Positions 53,384 through 61,635 of a stretch of 64,000 bases of DNA are shown here, in pieces. Each line of letters starts with the position of its first letter. Position 1 is the stretch's first letter. Below the pieces are notes generated by a model, which saw only the letters and a program-made list of their open reading frames with translations, did no database searches and had not been told where the DNA came from. A program made the translations under genes and the position numbers. Source of the DNA: Methylobacterium aquaticum (GTDB taxonomy: Bacteria > Pseudomonadota > Alphaproteobacteria > Rhizobiales > Beijerinckiaceae); the NCBI RefSeq assembly GCF_016804325.1, contig NZ_CP043628.1, positions 62,001 through 126,000 on the forward strand, written 5' to 3'.

Positions 53384-54400
53384 ATGGCCCGACGCCCCTC
53401 CTCCCGGAAAGCCCCTGCCCGCCGCACCGAGGCCGCTCCAGCCTCGCGCGTCGACCTCTACCAGCGCATCACCGACACGATCATCGCCCAGCTCGAGCAG
53501 GGCCGGGTGCCCTGGGTGCAGCCGTGGGGCGATCTGCCGGGTGCCGCTGCGGTCGGGATGCCGCGCAATGCCCAGACCGAGCGGGCGTATTCCGGCATCA
53601 ACGTCATGCTGCTGTGGGCAAGCGGCATGGAAGCGGGCTACCCGACCCAGCGCTGGCTGACCTTCCGCCAGGCGCTCGCCCTCGGCGGCTGCGTGCGCCG
53701 CGGCGAGAAGGGCACCCCGGTCGTTTACGCCAACCGCTTCACCCCCGAGCAGGAGCGTGAACGGGCTAGCGCTGCCGGTGAGGAGGCGCGGTCGATCGCC
53801 TTCCTCAAGCAGTACACGGTGTTCAACGCCGCGCAGTGCGACGGCCTGCCGGAGAACCTGTACGTGCCGCCCCCGTCGCCGCGCGAGGACCTGATCGAGC
53901 CGCGCTTCCGCGCGCTGATGGAGGCGAGCGGGGTGCCCATGCACATGGGCGGGCAGAGGGCATTCTACCGCCCGGCCGATGACGCGATCGTGCTGCCGCC
54001 GCCCCAATCCTTCTTCGAGCCGGTGAACTTCCACCGGACCGCGGCGCATGAGCTGTCCCATGCGACCGGCCACCCCTCCCGGCTGGCCCGCGACTTCAGC
54101 GGGCGCTTCGGCAGCGAGGGCTACGCCCGCGAGGAACTGGTGGCCGAGATCTCGGCGGCCTACGTCTGCGCGAGCCTCGGCATCGTACCGACGGTGCGGC
54201 ATGCCGACTACATCGCGTCCTGGCTCGATGTGCTGCGCTCGGATCCCCGCGCGATCGTGCAGGCGGCGGGGATGGCCAGCCGCTCGGCCGACTGGCTGCT
54301 CGCTCGCCTACCGGCCGAGCTCGCCGCGGACGGCGCCGGCGGGCCGGACGAGGGAGATGAGAGCGACGAGATCCCGGCGGACATGCAGGCGGCAGCGTGA
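53384..54400 (+). CDS. ardC: ArdC-like antirestriction protein with zincin domain
   Basis: A 338-residue protein. The N-terminal ssDNA-binding ArdC domain (VDLYQRITDTIIAQLEQGRV, PWVQPWG, AYSGINVMLLW, WLTFRQALALGGCVRRGEKG) spans about 20-150. A zincin-like metallopeptidase domain follows with AAHELSHATGHPSR (zinc H222, E223, H226) and EELVAEISAAYVCASLG (third ligand region). ArdC protects incoming plasmid single strands from restriction during conjugation. It ends in a TGATG overlap with the next gene. It is a strong plasmid marker next to the parB and tra genes. Confidence 0.93.
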   Translation: MARRPSSRKAPARRTEAAPASRVDLYQRITDTIIAQLEQGRVPWVQPWGDLPGAAAVGMPRNAQTERAYSGINVMLLWASGMEAGYPTQRWLTFRQALALGGCVRRGEKGTPVVYANRFTPEQERERASAAGEEARSIAFLKQYTVFNAAQCDGLPENLYVPPPSPREDLIEPRFRALMEASGVPMHMGGQRAFYRPADDAIVLPPPQSFFEPVNFHRTAAHELSHATGHPSRLARDFSGRFGSEGYAREELVAEISAAYVCASLGIVPTVRHADYIASWLDVLRSDPRAIVQAAGMASRSADWLLARLPAELAADGAGGPDEGDESDEIPADMQAAA

Positions 54401-55173
54401 TGCGGTTCAAGCGCTGGCCGCGGCCGACGGCCTACGAGGACACGTCGCGCAAGCGCGCGGCGTACCGGCGCAAGCAGGTCCGCGAACAGGCGGCCCTGCC
54501 CCTGTTCGCGCCCGTCATCGCCGAGCGGCAGCTCGACGTCGGCGAGGAGATGATCCGGCGCACCGGGTACTGGGAGCGCCAGCAGCAGGAGAGCCGTCGG
54601 CAGCGGGCCGCGGGCTGGCGCCGGGCTCGCGAGCGCCTGTTCAAGCACCCTGAGCCTCGCCGCTTGGCGATCCGGGCGCTGTGGCGGATCTGCCCGTACC
54701 CGGCCGATCCGAGCTACCTCGCAACGCTACTCAACGAGATCGCCACGGGGCGGATCGACCCGGCGCGGCCCCCATGGGGTGGGCGACACACGCTTACCCC
54801 GCGGACGACACCGAACCCAGCGAGCTTCGGGGAGGCCTTCCACCAGATCGGACAGCGCACGGTTGGCGGCGGGCCGAAGACGACGGGCGCCGAGGAGCGC
54901 CTGTTCTGCGGCAATCTCGGGTCGGGGATCCTGTTCCTCGCCTCGCGCGTGCGGCTGATCGAACCGAGGGAGAGCTTCTACACCACGTCCAACCACCGTC
55001 TGCGCGACAGCCACGTCGGCCGGTCCGGGCATTGGATCGACCTCAAGGTGCGAGGTCACTGTTCGGATGCAGACTTGGCCGTGATCGCCCGCCTGGCTCA
55101 AGCCGAGGACACCCGCCCCGTGATCGTCCGGCGGCATCGCGGATCCGGGCCAGAGCAGGAGGAGGGCATCTGA
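54400..55173 (+). CDS. Hypothetical plasmid protein, C-terminal half atypical
   Basis: A 257-residue frame coupled to ardC (TGATG). The first 125 residues (RFKRWPRPTAYEDTSRKRAA, LPLFAPVIAERQLDVGEEMI, LWRICPYPADPSYLATLLNE, TGRIDPARPPWG) match a small protein I recall beside ardC on Methylobacterium plasmids, which normally ends near that Pro-rich motif. From about 54780 the sequence differs in character (FHQIGQRTVGGGPKTTG, SNHRLRDSHVGRSGHW) and may be a later fusion or read-through past a lost stop. There is no recognised domain. Confidence 0.55.
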   Translation: MRFKRWPRPTAYEDTSRKRAAYRRKQVREQAALPLFAPVIAERQLDVGEEMIRRTGYWERQQQESRRQRAAGWRRARERLFKHPEPRRLAIRALWRICPYPADPSYLATLLNEIATGRIDPARPPWGGRHTLTPRTTPNPASFGEAFHQIGQRTVGGGPKTTGAEERLFCGNLGSGILFLASRVRLIEPRESFYTTSNHRLRDSHVGRSGHWIDLKVRGHCSDADLAVIARLAQAEDTRPVIVRRHRGSGPEQEEGI

Positions 55174-55233
55174 GGGCAGAGTTTCTCGACACCAGGACAG
55201 ACCCTGCTCCCCGCCACTCGGAGGCAGGCTCTA

Positions 55234-55377
55234 GTGGCCGAACCCCATCCCTACTCGATGACCCTCGATCTGGACGTTCAGGATCCCTCCCGCGTGCTCG
55301 AAGCCGCGGCCGGCAAACTGGTCTCGCCATTGACCCTCACCGAGGATCCCGGCGCCGCCCGTCAGGCCGCTGCCTGA
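55234..55377 (+). CDS. Possible 47-residue small protein
   Basis: Starts at GTG 55234, 9 bases after GGAGG, and reads MAEPHPYSMTLDLDVQDPSR to GAARQAAA. It is acidic, ordered-looking and in a region where larger frames are unconvincing. It lies between the ardC operon and parB. The function is unknown. Confidence 0.45.
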   Translation: MAEPHPYSMTLDLDVQDPSRVLEAAAGKLVSPLTLTEDPGAARQAAA

Positions 55378-55491
55378 TCCGGCCCAGTCTCAGTCCCGGG
55401 GGCCCCTTCCGGAGTCAGAGGGGGGCTTCGCCTGCGTGAGGGTTTTGAGGTCGGGAGAGAGCCCGGCCGCCCGAACTAAGGATGATGAGCC

Positions 55492-57750
55492 ATGACTAGG
55501 ACCAAGGCCGCCGCCAAGATCGCCGCCACCGTCAAGATCGTACTGACCGAGGTGGCGTCGATCCCGTTCGACAAGCTCAGTCTGTCCCAAGCGAACGTCC
55601 GCCGGATCGCCGACGGTATGAGCATCGAAGATCTCGCCGCCGACATCGCCCACCGCGGCCTGCTCCAGAGCCTGAACGTGCGCCCGGTCCTCGACGAGGC
55701 AGGCCAGGAGACTGGCCGCTACGAGGTGCCGGCCGGGGGGCGCCGCTACCGCGCGCTCGAGCATCTCGTGACCACCGGCCGGATGGCCAAGACTGTCAAG
55801 GTGCCCTGCATCGTGCGCGCGGCCGGCAGTGCGATCAGCGCGACCGAGGACTCGATCGCCGAGAACGCGATGCGCGAGGCCCTGCACCCGCTTGACCAGT
55901 ACCGGGCGTTCAAGGTGCTTGCCGACACCGGCATGTCCACCGCCGACATCGCGGCGCGCTTCTTCGTCTCGGAGAAGATCGTGATCCAGCGCCTGCGGCT
56001 CGCCGGGGTCAGCCCGACCCTGCTCGAGGCCTACGGCGCCGGCCAGATGACGCTGGAATGCCTGATCGCCTTCACGGTCACGGAGGACCAGGCGCGCCAG
56101 GTGCAGGTCTGGGAGGCGCTGAAGAAGCGGGGCGGGTTGAGCAACTGGGGCATCCGCCAGGCTCTGACCGAGCGCACGGTGAGCATGGGCGAGCCGCGCG
56201 CCATCTTCGTCGGCCAGGATGCCTACGAGGCCGCCGGCGGCGTGGTCCTGCGTGACCTGTTCACGGAGCGCGGCGAAGAGTGGTTCCAGGATCCCGCGCT
56301 GCTCGACCGTCTGGCTGAAGCGAAGCTGGCCGAGTTCGGTGCCACCGTGGCGGCCGAGGGCTGGAAGTGGGTCGAGGTGTCGCTCGCGCTGATGAGCAGC
56401 CGCGTCCACGGCCTGCGCGTCCTACCGACCCGCTCCGATCTGAGCAAGGCGGAGCAGGAGGCCTTGGAGGTGGCCCTGACCGAGCGCGAGCAACTCGACA
56501 ACGAGTACGGCTACAGCGAGGACGAGTGGCCCGCCGACGCCGCGCATCGGATGGCTGTGCTGGAGGGTGAGATCGCCGCGCTCGAGGCGCGCGCCGCCAT
56601 CTACGACCCGGCCGACATCGCGATCGGCGGCGCCTTCATCACCCTCGATTACAGCGGCCAGCCGAGCGTCCGACGCGGCTATGTCCGGCTGGAGGACGAG
56701 CCCCGGGCGGAAGCCGAGACCACGGCGGGGGCGGAGCATGGATCTGCCCCGGCGGCCGCGGCGCAGGCGCCGCTCGGCGAGCCGGTCGCGCCCTCCTCGG
56801 GCGGGGTTGCCGCCCCGGCGCCGGTGGTGATGCGCACGGTCATCACGATCGGGGGCGGCGCTGCCCCGGTCCCCCCCGCTGCGGAGCCGGAGGAGGTCGA
56901 GCGCCCGCTCTCCGAGCAGCACCGGATCGAGCTGACCACCTACCGCACCATCGCGCTGCGCGAGGCGTTGGCTGACGATCCGGTCGCCGCCTTCATCGCG
57001 GTTCTGCACGCCATGGTGATCCGGGTCATCGTCACCGCCTACCGCACCGGGTCCTGCCTGGAGATTTCGGCCTCCTCGGCCCGGCCCGACCACACCGTCC
57101 AGGGCCTCGAGGCGTACCGGCCGGCGAGCGCCCTCGACGTGAGGCGCGAGGCGTGGGCCCGGCGCCTGCCGGCCGACCACGAGGCGATCTGGGACTTCCT
57201 GGTTGATCTTAGCTCCGAGGAGCGCACCGAGCTGTTCGCGCTCTGCGCCGGCCTCTCGATCAACGCCGCGCACTCGCCCCATGACCGCCGCCCCGAGGCG
57301 ATGCCGCATGCCGACCAGATCGCGACCCTCGTCGGTCTCGACATGACCCGCGACTGGAAGCCGACGGCCGCCAACTATTTCAACCGGGTGACCAAGGGCC
57401 GGATCCTGGAGGCGGTGCGCGAGGCCAAGGGTGAGGACACCGCGCGCCTGCTCGAAGGGCTCAAGAAGTCGGAGATGGCGCGCGAGGCCGAGCGGCTGAT
57501 GGCCGACAGCGGCTGGCTGCCCGAGCTGCTGCGCACGCCCGGCCTGACCGCCGAGGTGCCGAGCGAGCCGGCCGAGGCCGCCGATCCCGAGGGGAACCAG
57601 GCGGTCGAGGGCGACGCCTTGCCGAAATTCCTAGTCGCCGGCGCGGCTGAGGCTGAGGGAGAGGCCGAGCCGCTTCCGTCCTTCCTCGACGGCGAGGACG
57701 GCCCGGGCGACGGCGATCACGACATGGGGTACGCCATCGCCGCCGAGTGA
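55492..57750 (+). CDS. parB: Large ParB/RepB-type partition protein
   Basis: A 752-residue protein. The N-terminal ParB/Srx-type domain (about 20-130) has LSLSQANVRRIADGMSIEDL, RGLLQSLNVRPV and EVPAGGRRYRAL, where the usual GERR is GGRR. The HTH domain (about 135-200) has SIAENAMREALHPLDQYRAF, STADIAARFFVSEKIVIQRL and LAGVSPTLLEAYGAGQMTLE. The long C-terminal half contains acidic, Ala/Pro-rich linkers and a helical region (about 480-660). Proteins of this size are typical of large alphaproteobacterial plasmids and may act in gene control as well as partition. No parA is in the window. Confidence 0.9.
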   Translation: MTRTKAAAKIAATVKIVLTEVASIPFDKLSLSQANVRRIADGMSIEDLAADIAHRGLLQSLNVRPVLDEAGQETGRYEVPAGGRRYRALEHLVTTGRMAKTVKVPCIVRAAGSAISATEDSIAENAMREALHPLDQYRAFKVLADTGMSTADIAARFFVSEKIVIQRLRLAGVSPTLLEAYGAGQMTLECLIAFTVTEDQARQVQVWEALKKRGGLSNWGIRQALTERTVSMGEPRAIFVGQDAYEAAGGVVLRDLFTERGEEWFQDPALLDRLAEAKLAEFGATVAAEGWKWVEVSLALMSSRVHGLRVLPTRSDLSKAEQEALEVALTEREQLDNEYGYSEDEWPADAAHRMAVLEGEIAALEARAAIYDPADIAIGGAFITLDYSGQPSVRRGYVRLEDEPRAEAETTAGAEHGSAPAAAAQAPLGEPVAPSSGGVAAPAPVVMRTVITIGGGAAPVPPAAEPEEVERPLSEQHRIELTTYRTIALREALADDPVAAFIAVLHAMVIRVIVTAYRTGSCLEISASSARPDHTVQGLEAYRPASALDVRREAWARRLPADHEAIWDFLVDLSSEERTELFALCAGLSINAAHSPHDRRPEAMPHADQIATLVGLDMTRDWKPTAANYFNRVTKGRILEAVREAKGEDTARLLEGLKKSEMAREAERLMADSGWLPELLRTPGLTAEVPSEPAEAADPEGNQAVEGDALPKFLVAGAAEAEGEAEPLPSFLDGEDGPGDGDHDMGYAIAAE

Positions 57751-57929
57751 GGGCTATGGATGGGTGCGGGCCGTGCGCTCGTACCCGTCCCTGCCCAGAT
57801 CTTTGAAGGTGTGCCACGGCGACCTGCTGAGGACGCTCACCAACGCCGACCGTGGGGAGCGCGTCGGGTGGTGGCGCAGGACGAAGGCGGTGGCCTGATC
57901 TCGCCCACGATCTGCACGAGGCCCAGGCG

Positions 57930-58607
57930 TCAGCCCGGGCTTGCGGCCTGCGCCACCTCGCCCTGCCGGCGCCACACGGCTCGGGTGAGATCCGTGTCGG
58001 ACGCCTTCGGCTTGGAAAAGGTTTCGACGCTCTGCGTCTGCCTCTTGGCTTTCATGACGTAGGTCTTGCGCGGCTTGGCCGTGCTGCGGTCGTACTTCCC
58101 GAGATGCCTCTGGCGGGCGAGCTCAGCGCGATGCTTGAGGTCGGCCGCTGGCATCATCGGGTAGTCGTCGGGCAGGCCCCACTTCTTGCGGTAGGCGTCC
58201 GGCGTCAGGCCGAACAGCCGGAGGTGCCGGGCCAGCATCCGGTAGCGCATGCCGTCCTCGAAGCAGACAAGGTACGTCTCCTGGACCGAGTCCGCCATCT
58301 CCTTGAGCGAGAGGAGGCGCGCCGGGGCCTGCGGGCGGGGATAGTCCGACGCGACGTAGGACACTTCGGGTACGGCCGGGGCGATCACGGACGCCGTCAG
58401 GGCGATCTCGATGTCGCGCGGAGACCTAAGCGCCCTCGACACCGTCGTGACGAACGTGGCGAGATCATCGGCCGGCAACCGGTTGCCGGCCACATATCCC
58501 ATCACGATCCGAGCCGTGCAGCGCAAGAGATCGGCGTCTTCATTCGATTGCGGCCGGTTCAACCGACGAATCCCTCCGCTGTGTCTGATTGTTTCATGCA
58601 AGCGCAT
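57930..58607 (-). CDS. MucR/Ros-family transcriptional regulator
   Basis: About 225 residues from ATG 58607. The MucR domain has NRLPADDLATFVTTVSRALR and then LVCFEDGMRYRMLARHLRLF, GLTPDAYRKKWGLPDDYPMM and the C-terminal RAELARQRHLGKYDR. The zinc-finger region holds only one Cys (YLVCFEDG) instead of a Cys pair, as in some MucR proteins that lack zinc. The N-terminal 25 residues are uncertain. It is placed between parB and the tra operon, opposite in direction, and may repress conjugation genes. Confidence 0.85.
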   Translation of the reverse strand: MRLHETIRHSGGIRRLNRPQSNEDADLLRCTARIVMGYVAGNRLPADDLATFVTTVSRALRSPRDIEIALTASVIAPAVPEVSYVASDYPRPQAPARLLSLKEMADSVQETYLVCFEDGMRYRMLARHLRLFGLTPDAYRKKWGLPDDYPMMPAADLKHRAELARQRHLGKYDRSTAKPRKTYVMKAKRQTQSVETFSKPKASDTDLTRAVWRRQGEVAQAASPG

Positions 58608-58806
58608 GACTCGGCCATCGGTCAATGGTCTTAACCATTCCGCAAGGAAGCTGCTGTGTGGAACGGCACTCGGTGTGTCCGCGATACTGCACTGCGGGAT
58701 TAAAATTCTGCGTGCTGAGAGGAAGAGAAGCCCTGTCGGGGATTAAGCCGGCGCGAGGACGAGAGAGAGCCCTGCGGCCCGGCATGATCTGACAGGAGCC
58801 GCGCCC

Positions 58807-60630
58807 ATGAACTTCTCCATCAGCGCCAAGGACTTCCAGGCCAGCACCGTTCATACCCCGAGCCCGACCGCCATCGTCGAGGCCGGCACCCGCCTCGCCG
58901 ATGCGCTGGCGCAGGGCCGGGCGATCGAGACCGCCGCCCTGCGGGCGGCGATGGAGGCCGCCTGCGGCGGCAGCGATGCCGGAGGCCTGTGGTTGTGGAA
59001 GGATGCCTACGAGGCCGGTGAGGTCGCCCAGGTGCTGTTCCTGCGCCGGTTCTGGCCGGCGATCCAGGCCAAGGCCACGATCCCGGCTGCCCGGCTCGCG
59101 ATGCTCGCCCGGATCGCCGGCATGCTGCCGACCCACACCCGGCGCAGCGAGGAGAGCGAGAGCCTCCAGCAGTTCTCGACGCCCCTTCCGATCGGCTACG
59201 TCGCGGCGCTGGCCTGCGGGTTGCGGCCGGGCGAGGCGCTGCTGGAGCCGTCGGCCGGAACGGGCCTGCTCGCGATCCACGCCGAGCTTGCCGGCGCGCG
59301 CCTCCACCTCAACGAGCTGGCCGCGACCCGGGCGGGCCTGCTCAAGACCCTCTACCCGGCGGCTTGCGTCACGCAGCTCGACGCGGCGCAGATCCACGAT
59401 CGCCTGGCCGATGACGTCGCGCCGGGTGTGGTGCTGATGAACCCGCCCTTCTCGGTCGCGGCCCATGTCGAAGGCCGCTATCGCGACGCGACCGGCGATC
59501 ACCTCCGCTCGGCTCTGTCCCGGCTCCCCCGCGGCGGGCGCCTGGTCGCCATCACCGGCGAGAGCTTCCGGCCCGATCGCCCGGCCGCGGCCAAGGCCTT
59601 CGCGGAGCTCAGCGACCGGGGCGGACAGCTGGTGTTCTCAGCCGGGCTGTCGGGCCGCGCCTACGCCAAGCACGGCACCACCGTCGACGTGCGCCTGTCC
59701 GTGTTCGATCGCTTGCCCGACGGCGAGGCGGGCCCGCACATCGCTCCGCTCGGGCTTATGGACGACCCGGCCGGGCTGCTGGCCGCCGTCCTGGCGCATG
59801 TCCCGGCACGCCTGGAGCCGGCCTCCGCACCGGCCCGCCTGGAGCCAGTCGCCGTACCGGTCCGGCGGGTCGCGATCCCGGGCCTCTCCCGCAAGGCGGG
59901 CCCAGCCCCGCGCGCCCTCCCCTCGTCCCAGGTCGCCGCGGCGGCTGCCGCGAGCGTCACCGCCGCGGAGATCGCCTACGATCCGTGCGGTTCGAACACG
60001 AAGGCGCAGGGCCTCTACACGGCGATGACCGGCTCCCCCGCCGCTCGCCGGCAGATCGTCACGCCGGTGCGTGCCCAGCCCGGCCGCTATGCCGACCCGA
60101 AGGACTGGGTCAACGACATGACGTCCGGTGCCGCCCCCGACGGCGCCGCGCTCTACAGCGGCGACGCGCAGGGGGCCTCCAAATTCATCAACGCGGTCGT
60201 CGGTCCACCCGACAGCCGGCCGCAGGACACCGCCGCGACCGCCACCAGCGACCGGGATCGCCTGGAGAAGACGGGGAAGGACACCTACCGCTCGATGACC
60301 GCGGTCGTGCTCGCCGACATCGCCGCTGACTTCAGGCCCGACGGCCCGATCGCGCAGGCGCGAAACCTGTCGACCCACTGGCAGGGCAACGACGGCGGCG
60401 CGGCGTGGGCGGCGGGCGTGGCCGGCCAGCACGATCGCGGCATCATCCAGGACGCGGTGCGGATGGAAGCGGCCAACCTCGCGCTGCTCGCCCACCAGAT
60501 CAAGCGCGGCATGCGCACCGAGGCCACCGCCGCGGCGCTGCTGCTCGCCATGGTCAATGCCCGCCTCACGAACAGCGTGCCTGCGGTCAACCGCGGCTCC
60601 CTCACCCCCGCGAGCTTCCAGGCGCCGTGA
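58807..60630 (+). CDS. Chimera: strawberry-notch-type methyltransferase domain fused to TraW-like conjugation protein
   Basis: A 607-residue frame made of two unrelated parts. Residues 1 to about 340 match the N-terminal methylase domain of large plasmid methyltransferase/strawberry-notch helicase proteins: RRSEESESLQQFSTPLPIGY, LLEPSAGTGLLAIHAELAGA, VVLMNPPFSVAAHVEGRYRD. The helicase part is absent. From about 385 it reads IAYDPCGSNTKAQGLYTAMT, WVNDMTSGAAPDG, WAAGVAGQHDRGIIQDAVRM, resembling the next gene product (TraW-like). Between lies a Pro/Ala/Arg linker that may hide a lost signal peptide. It overlaps the next gene by TGATG. Export of the TraW-like part is doubtful in this form. Confidence 0.8.
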   Translation: MNFSISAKDFQASTVHTPSPTAIVEAGTRLADALAQGRAIETAALRAAMEAACGGSDAGGLWLWKDAYEAGEVAQVLFLRRFWPAIQAKATIPAARLAMLARIAGMLPTHTRRSEESESLQQFSTPLPIGYVAALACGLRPGEALLEPSAGTGLLAIHAELAGARLHLNELAATRAGLLKTLYPAACVTQLDAAQIHDRLADDVAPGVVLMNPPFSVAAHVEGRYRDATGDHLRSALSRLPRGGRLVAITGESFRPDRPAAAKAFAELSDRGGQLVFSAGLSGRAYAKHGTTVDVRLSVFDRLPDGEAGPHIAPLGLMDDPAGLLAAVLAHVPARLEPASAPARLEPVAVPVRRVAIPGLSRKAGPAPRALPSSQVAAAAAASVTAAEIAYDPCGSNTKAQGLYTAMTGSPAARRQIVTPVRAQPGRYADPKDWVNDMTSGAAPDGAALYSGDAQGASKFINAVVGPPDSRPQDTAATATSDRDRLEKTGKDTYRSMTAVVLADIAADFRPDGPIAQARNLSTHWQGNDGGAAWAAGVAGQHDRGIIQDAVRMEAANLALLAHQIKRGMRTEATAAALLLAMVNARLTNSVPAVNRGSLTPASFQAP

Positions 60631-61625
60631 TGAAACAGGTCCTCCTCGCCGTCTCCGCCGCCGCCCTCGCGGCCAGCCTCGCCGCGCCGGCGGCCGCGCA
60701 GACCTGCTTTGTGGCCGATCCGATCTGGATCGCCGGCCACAACAGCGCGACCGCCACCCTGACCACCCGGGTGGCCACCATGGGCACCAACATCGCGACC
60801 CAGCGCAGTCTCACCCTCGAGCTGCTCCTGAGCGCCATGAAGGTGCAGACCGCCCAGACCTCGACCAATGGCGAGCGCGAGGTCAACCTCGCCAGCAACA
60901 CCCAGCAGGCCGTCGCTTCGACCCTGTCCCAGGTCTCGCAGCGCCGTGCCCTCGTCGACGCGCGCGAGCAGTACGGGATCGACACCGGCCAGGGCGTGAA
61001 TGCCTGCGGGTCGATCGACCTGATGAACTCGACGAGCCGCTCGATGGGCAACGTCGCGAAGAGCGGCCGGGAGACCTACCGCAGCCTCGACGTGGCGCCT
61101 GGCAAGAACACCCCGGTCCAGGAGGCCGCCCGGAACCGCTTGCAGGATCCGACCAAGACCGACGCCTCGGTATTCTTCGATCCCTCCGCCAGCGACGACG
61201 ACCGCAAAGCCGTGATCGAGGCGATGGCCGGCCTGCCGATGCCGAAGCCGACGGCCAACATGACCGGCGCCGAAGCCGACGTGATGATGCTACGCGCCCG
61301 CAAGGTCGAGGCCCTGCGCTCGCCCGCACTCGTCTCGCTCAGCGCCGTGCGGGCGATGTCGTCCTCCGACGACCACCAGACCGGCACCACCGCCGGATCG
61401 CCGCTCGCCCAACTCGACGCGCTGATCGGCCAGTACGGCGGCGGGCCTCAGTACGAGGCGTGGTCGGCCGGGCTCGCCGGCCAGTCCGAGCACGGGCTGC
61501 TGATCGAACTCACCCGCATGCGCTCGATGTCGCTCAGCTTGCGCCAGCAGCTCATCGAGCAGCAGGCCCGCACCTCAGCGGTGTTCGGCACCATCCTGGC
61601 CACCCAGGCCGGCGGCAACCTCTAG
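60630..61625 (+). CDS. TraW-like conjugal transfer protein
   Basis: A 331-residue exported protein: signal peptide (LLAVSAAALAASLAAPAAAQ), then TCFVADPIWIAGHNSATATL, a long helical segment (LLLSAMKVQTAQTSTNGERE, STLSQVSQRRALVDAREQYG), GRETYRSLDVAPGK and a C-terminal WSAGLAGQSEHGLLIELTRM, SLSLRQQLIEQQ. This layout fits TraW of IncI/Dot-type transfer systems. Its C-terminal third is clearly paralogous to the end of the preceding gene. It starts inside the previous stop and is followed 10 bases later by traY. Confidence 0.75.
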   Translation: MKQVLLAVSAAALAASLAAPAAAQTCFVADPIWIAGHNSATATLTTRVATMGTNIATQRSLTLELLLSAMKVQTAQTSTNGEREVNLASNTQQAVASTLSQVSQRRALVDAREQYGIDTGQGVNACGSIDLMNSTSRSMGNVAKSGRETYRSLDVAPGKNTPVQEAARNRLQDPTKTDASVFFDPSASDDDRKAVIEAMAGLPMPKPTANMTGAEADVMMLRARKVEALRSPALVSLSAVRAMSSSDDHQTGTTAGSPLAQLDALIGQYGGGPQYEAWSAGLAGQSEHGLLIELTRMRSMSLSLRQQLIEQQARTSAVFGTILATQAGGNL

Positions 61626-61635
61626 GGATCCCCCC

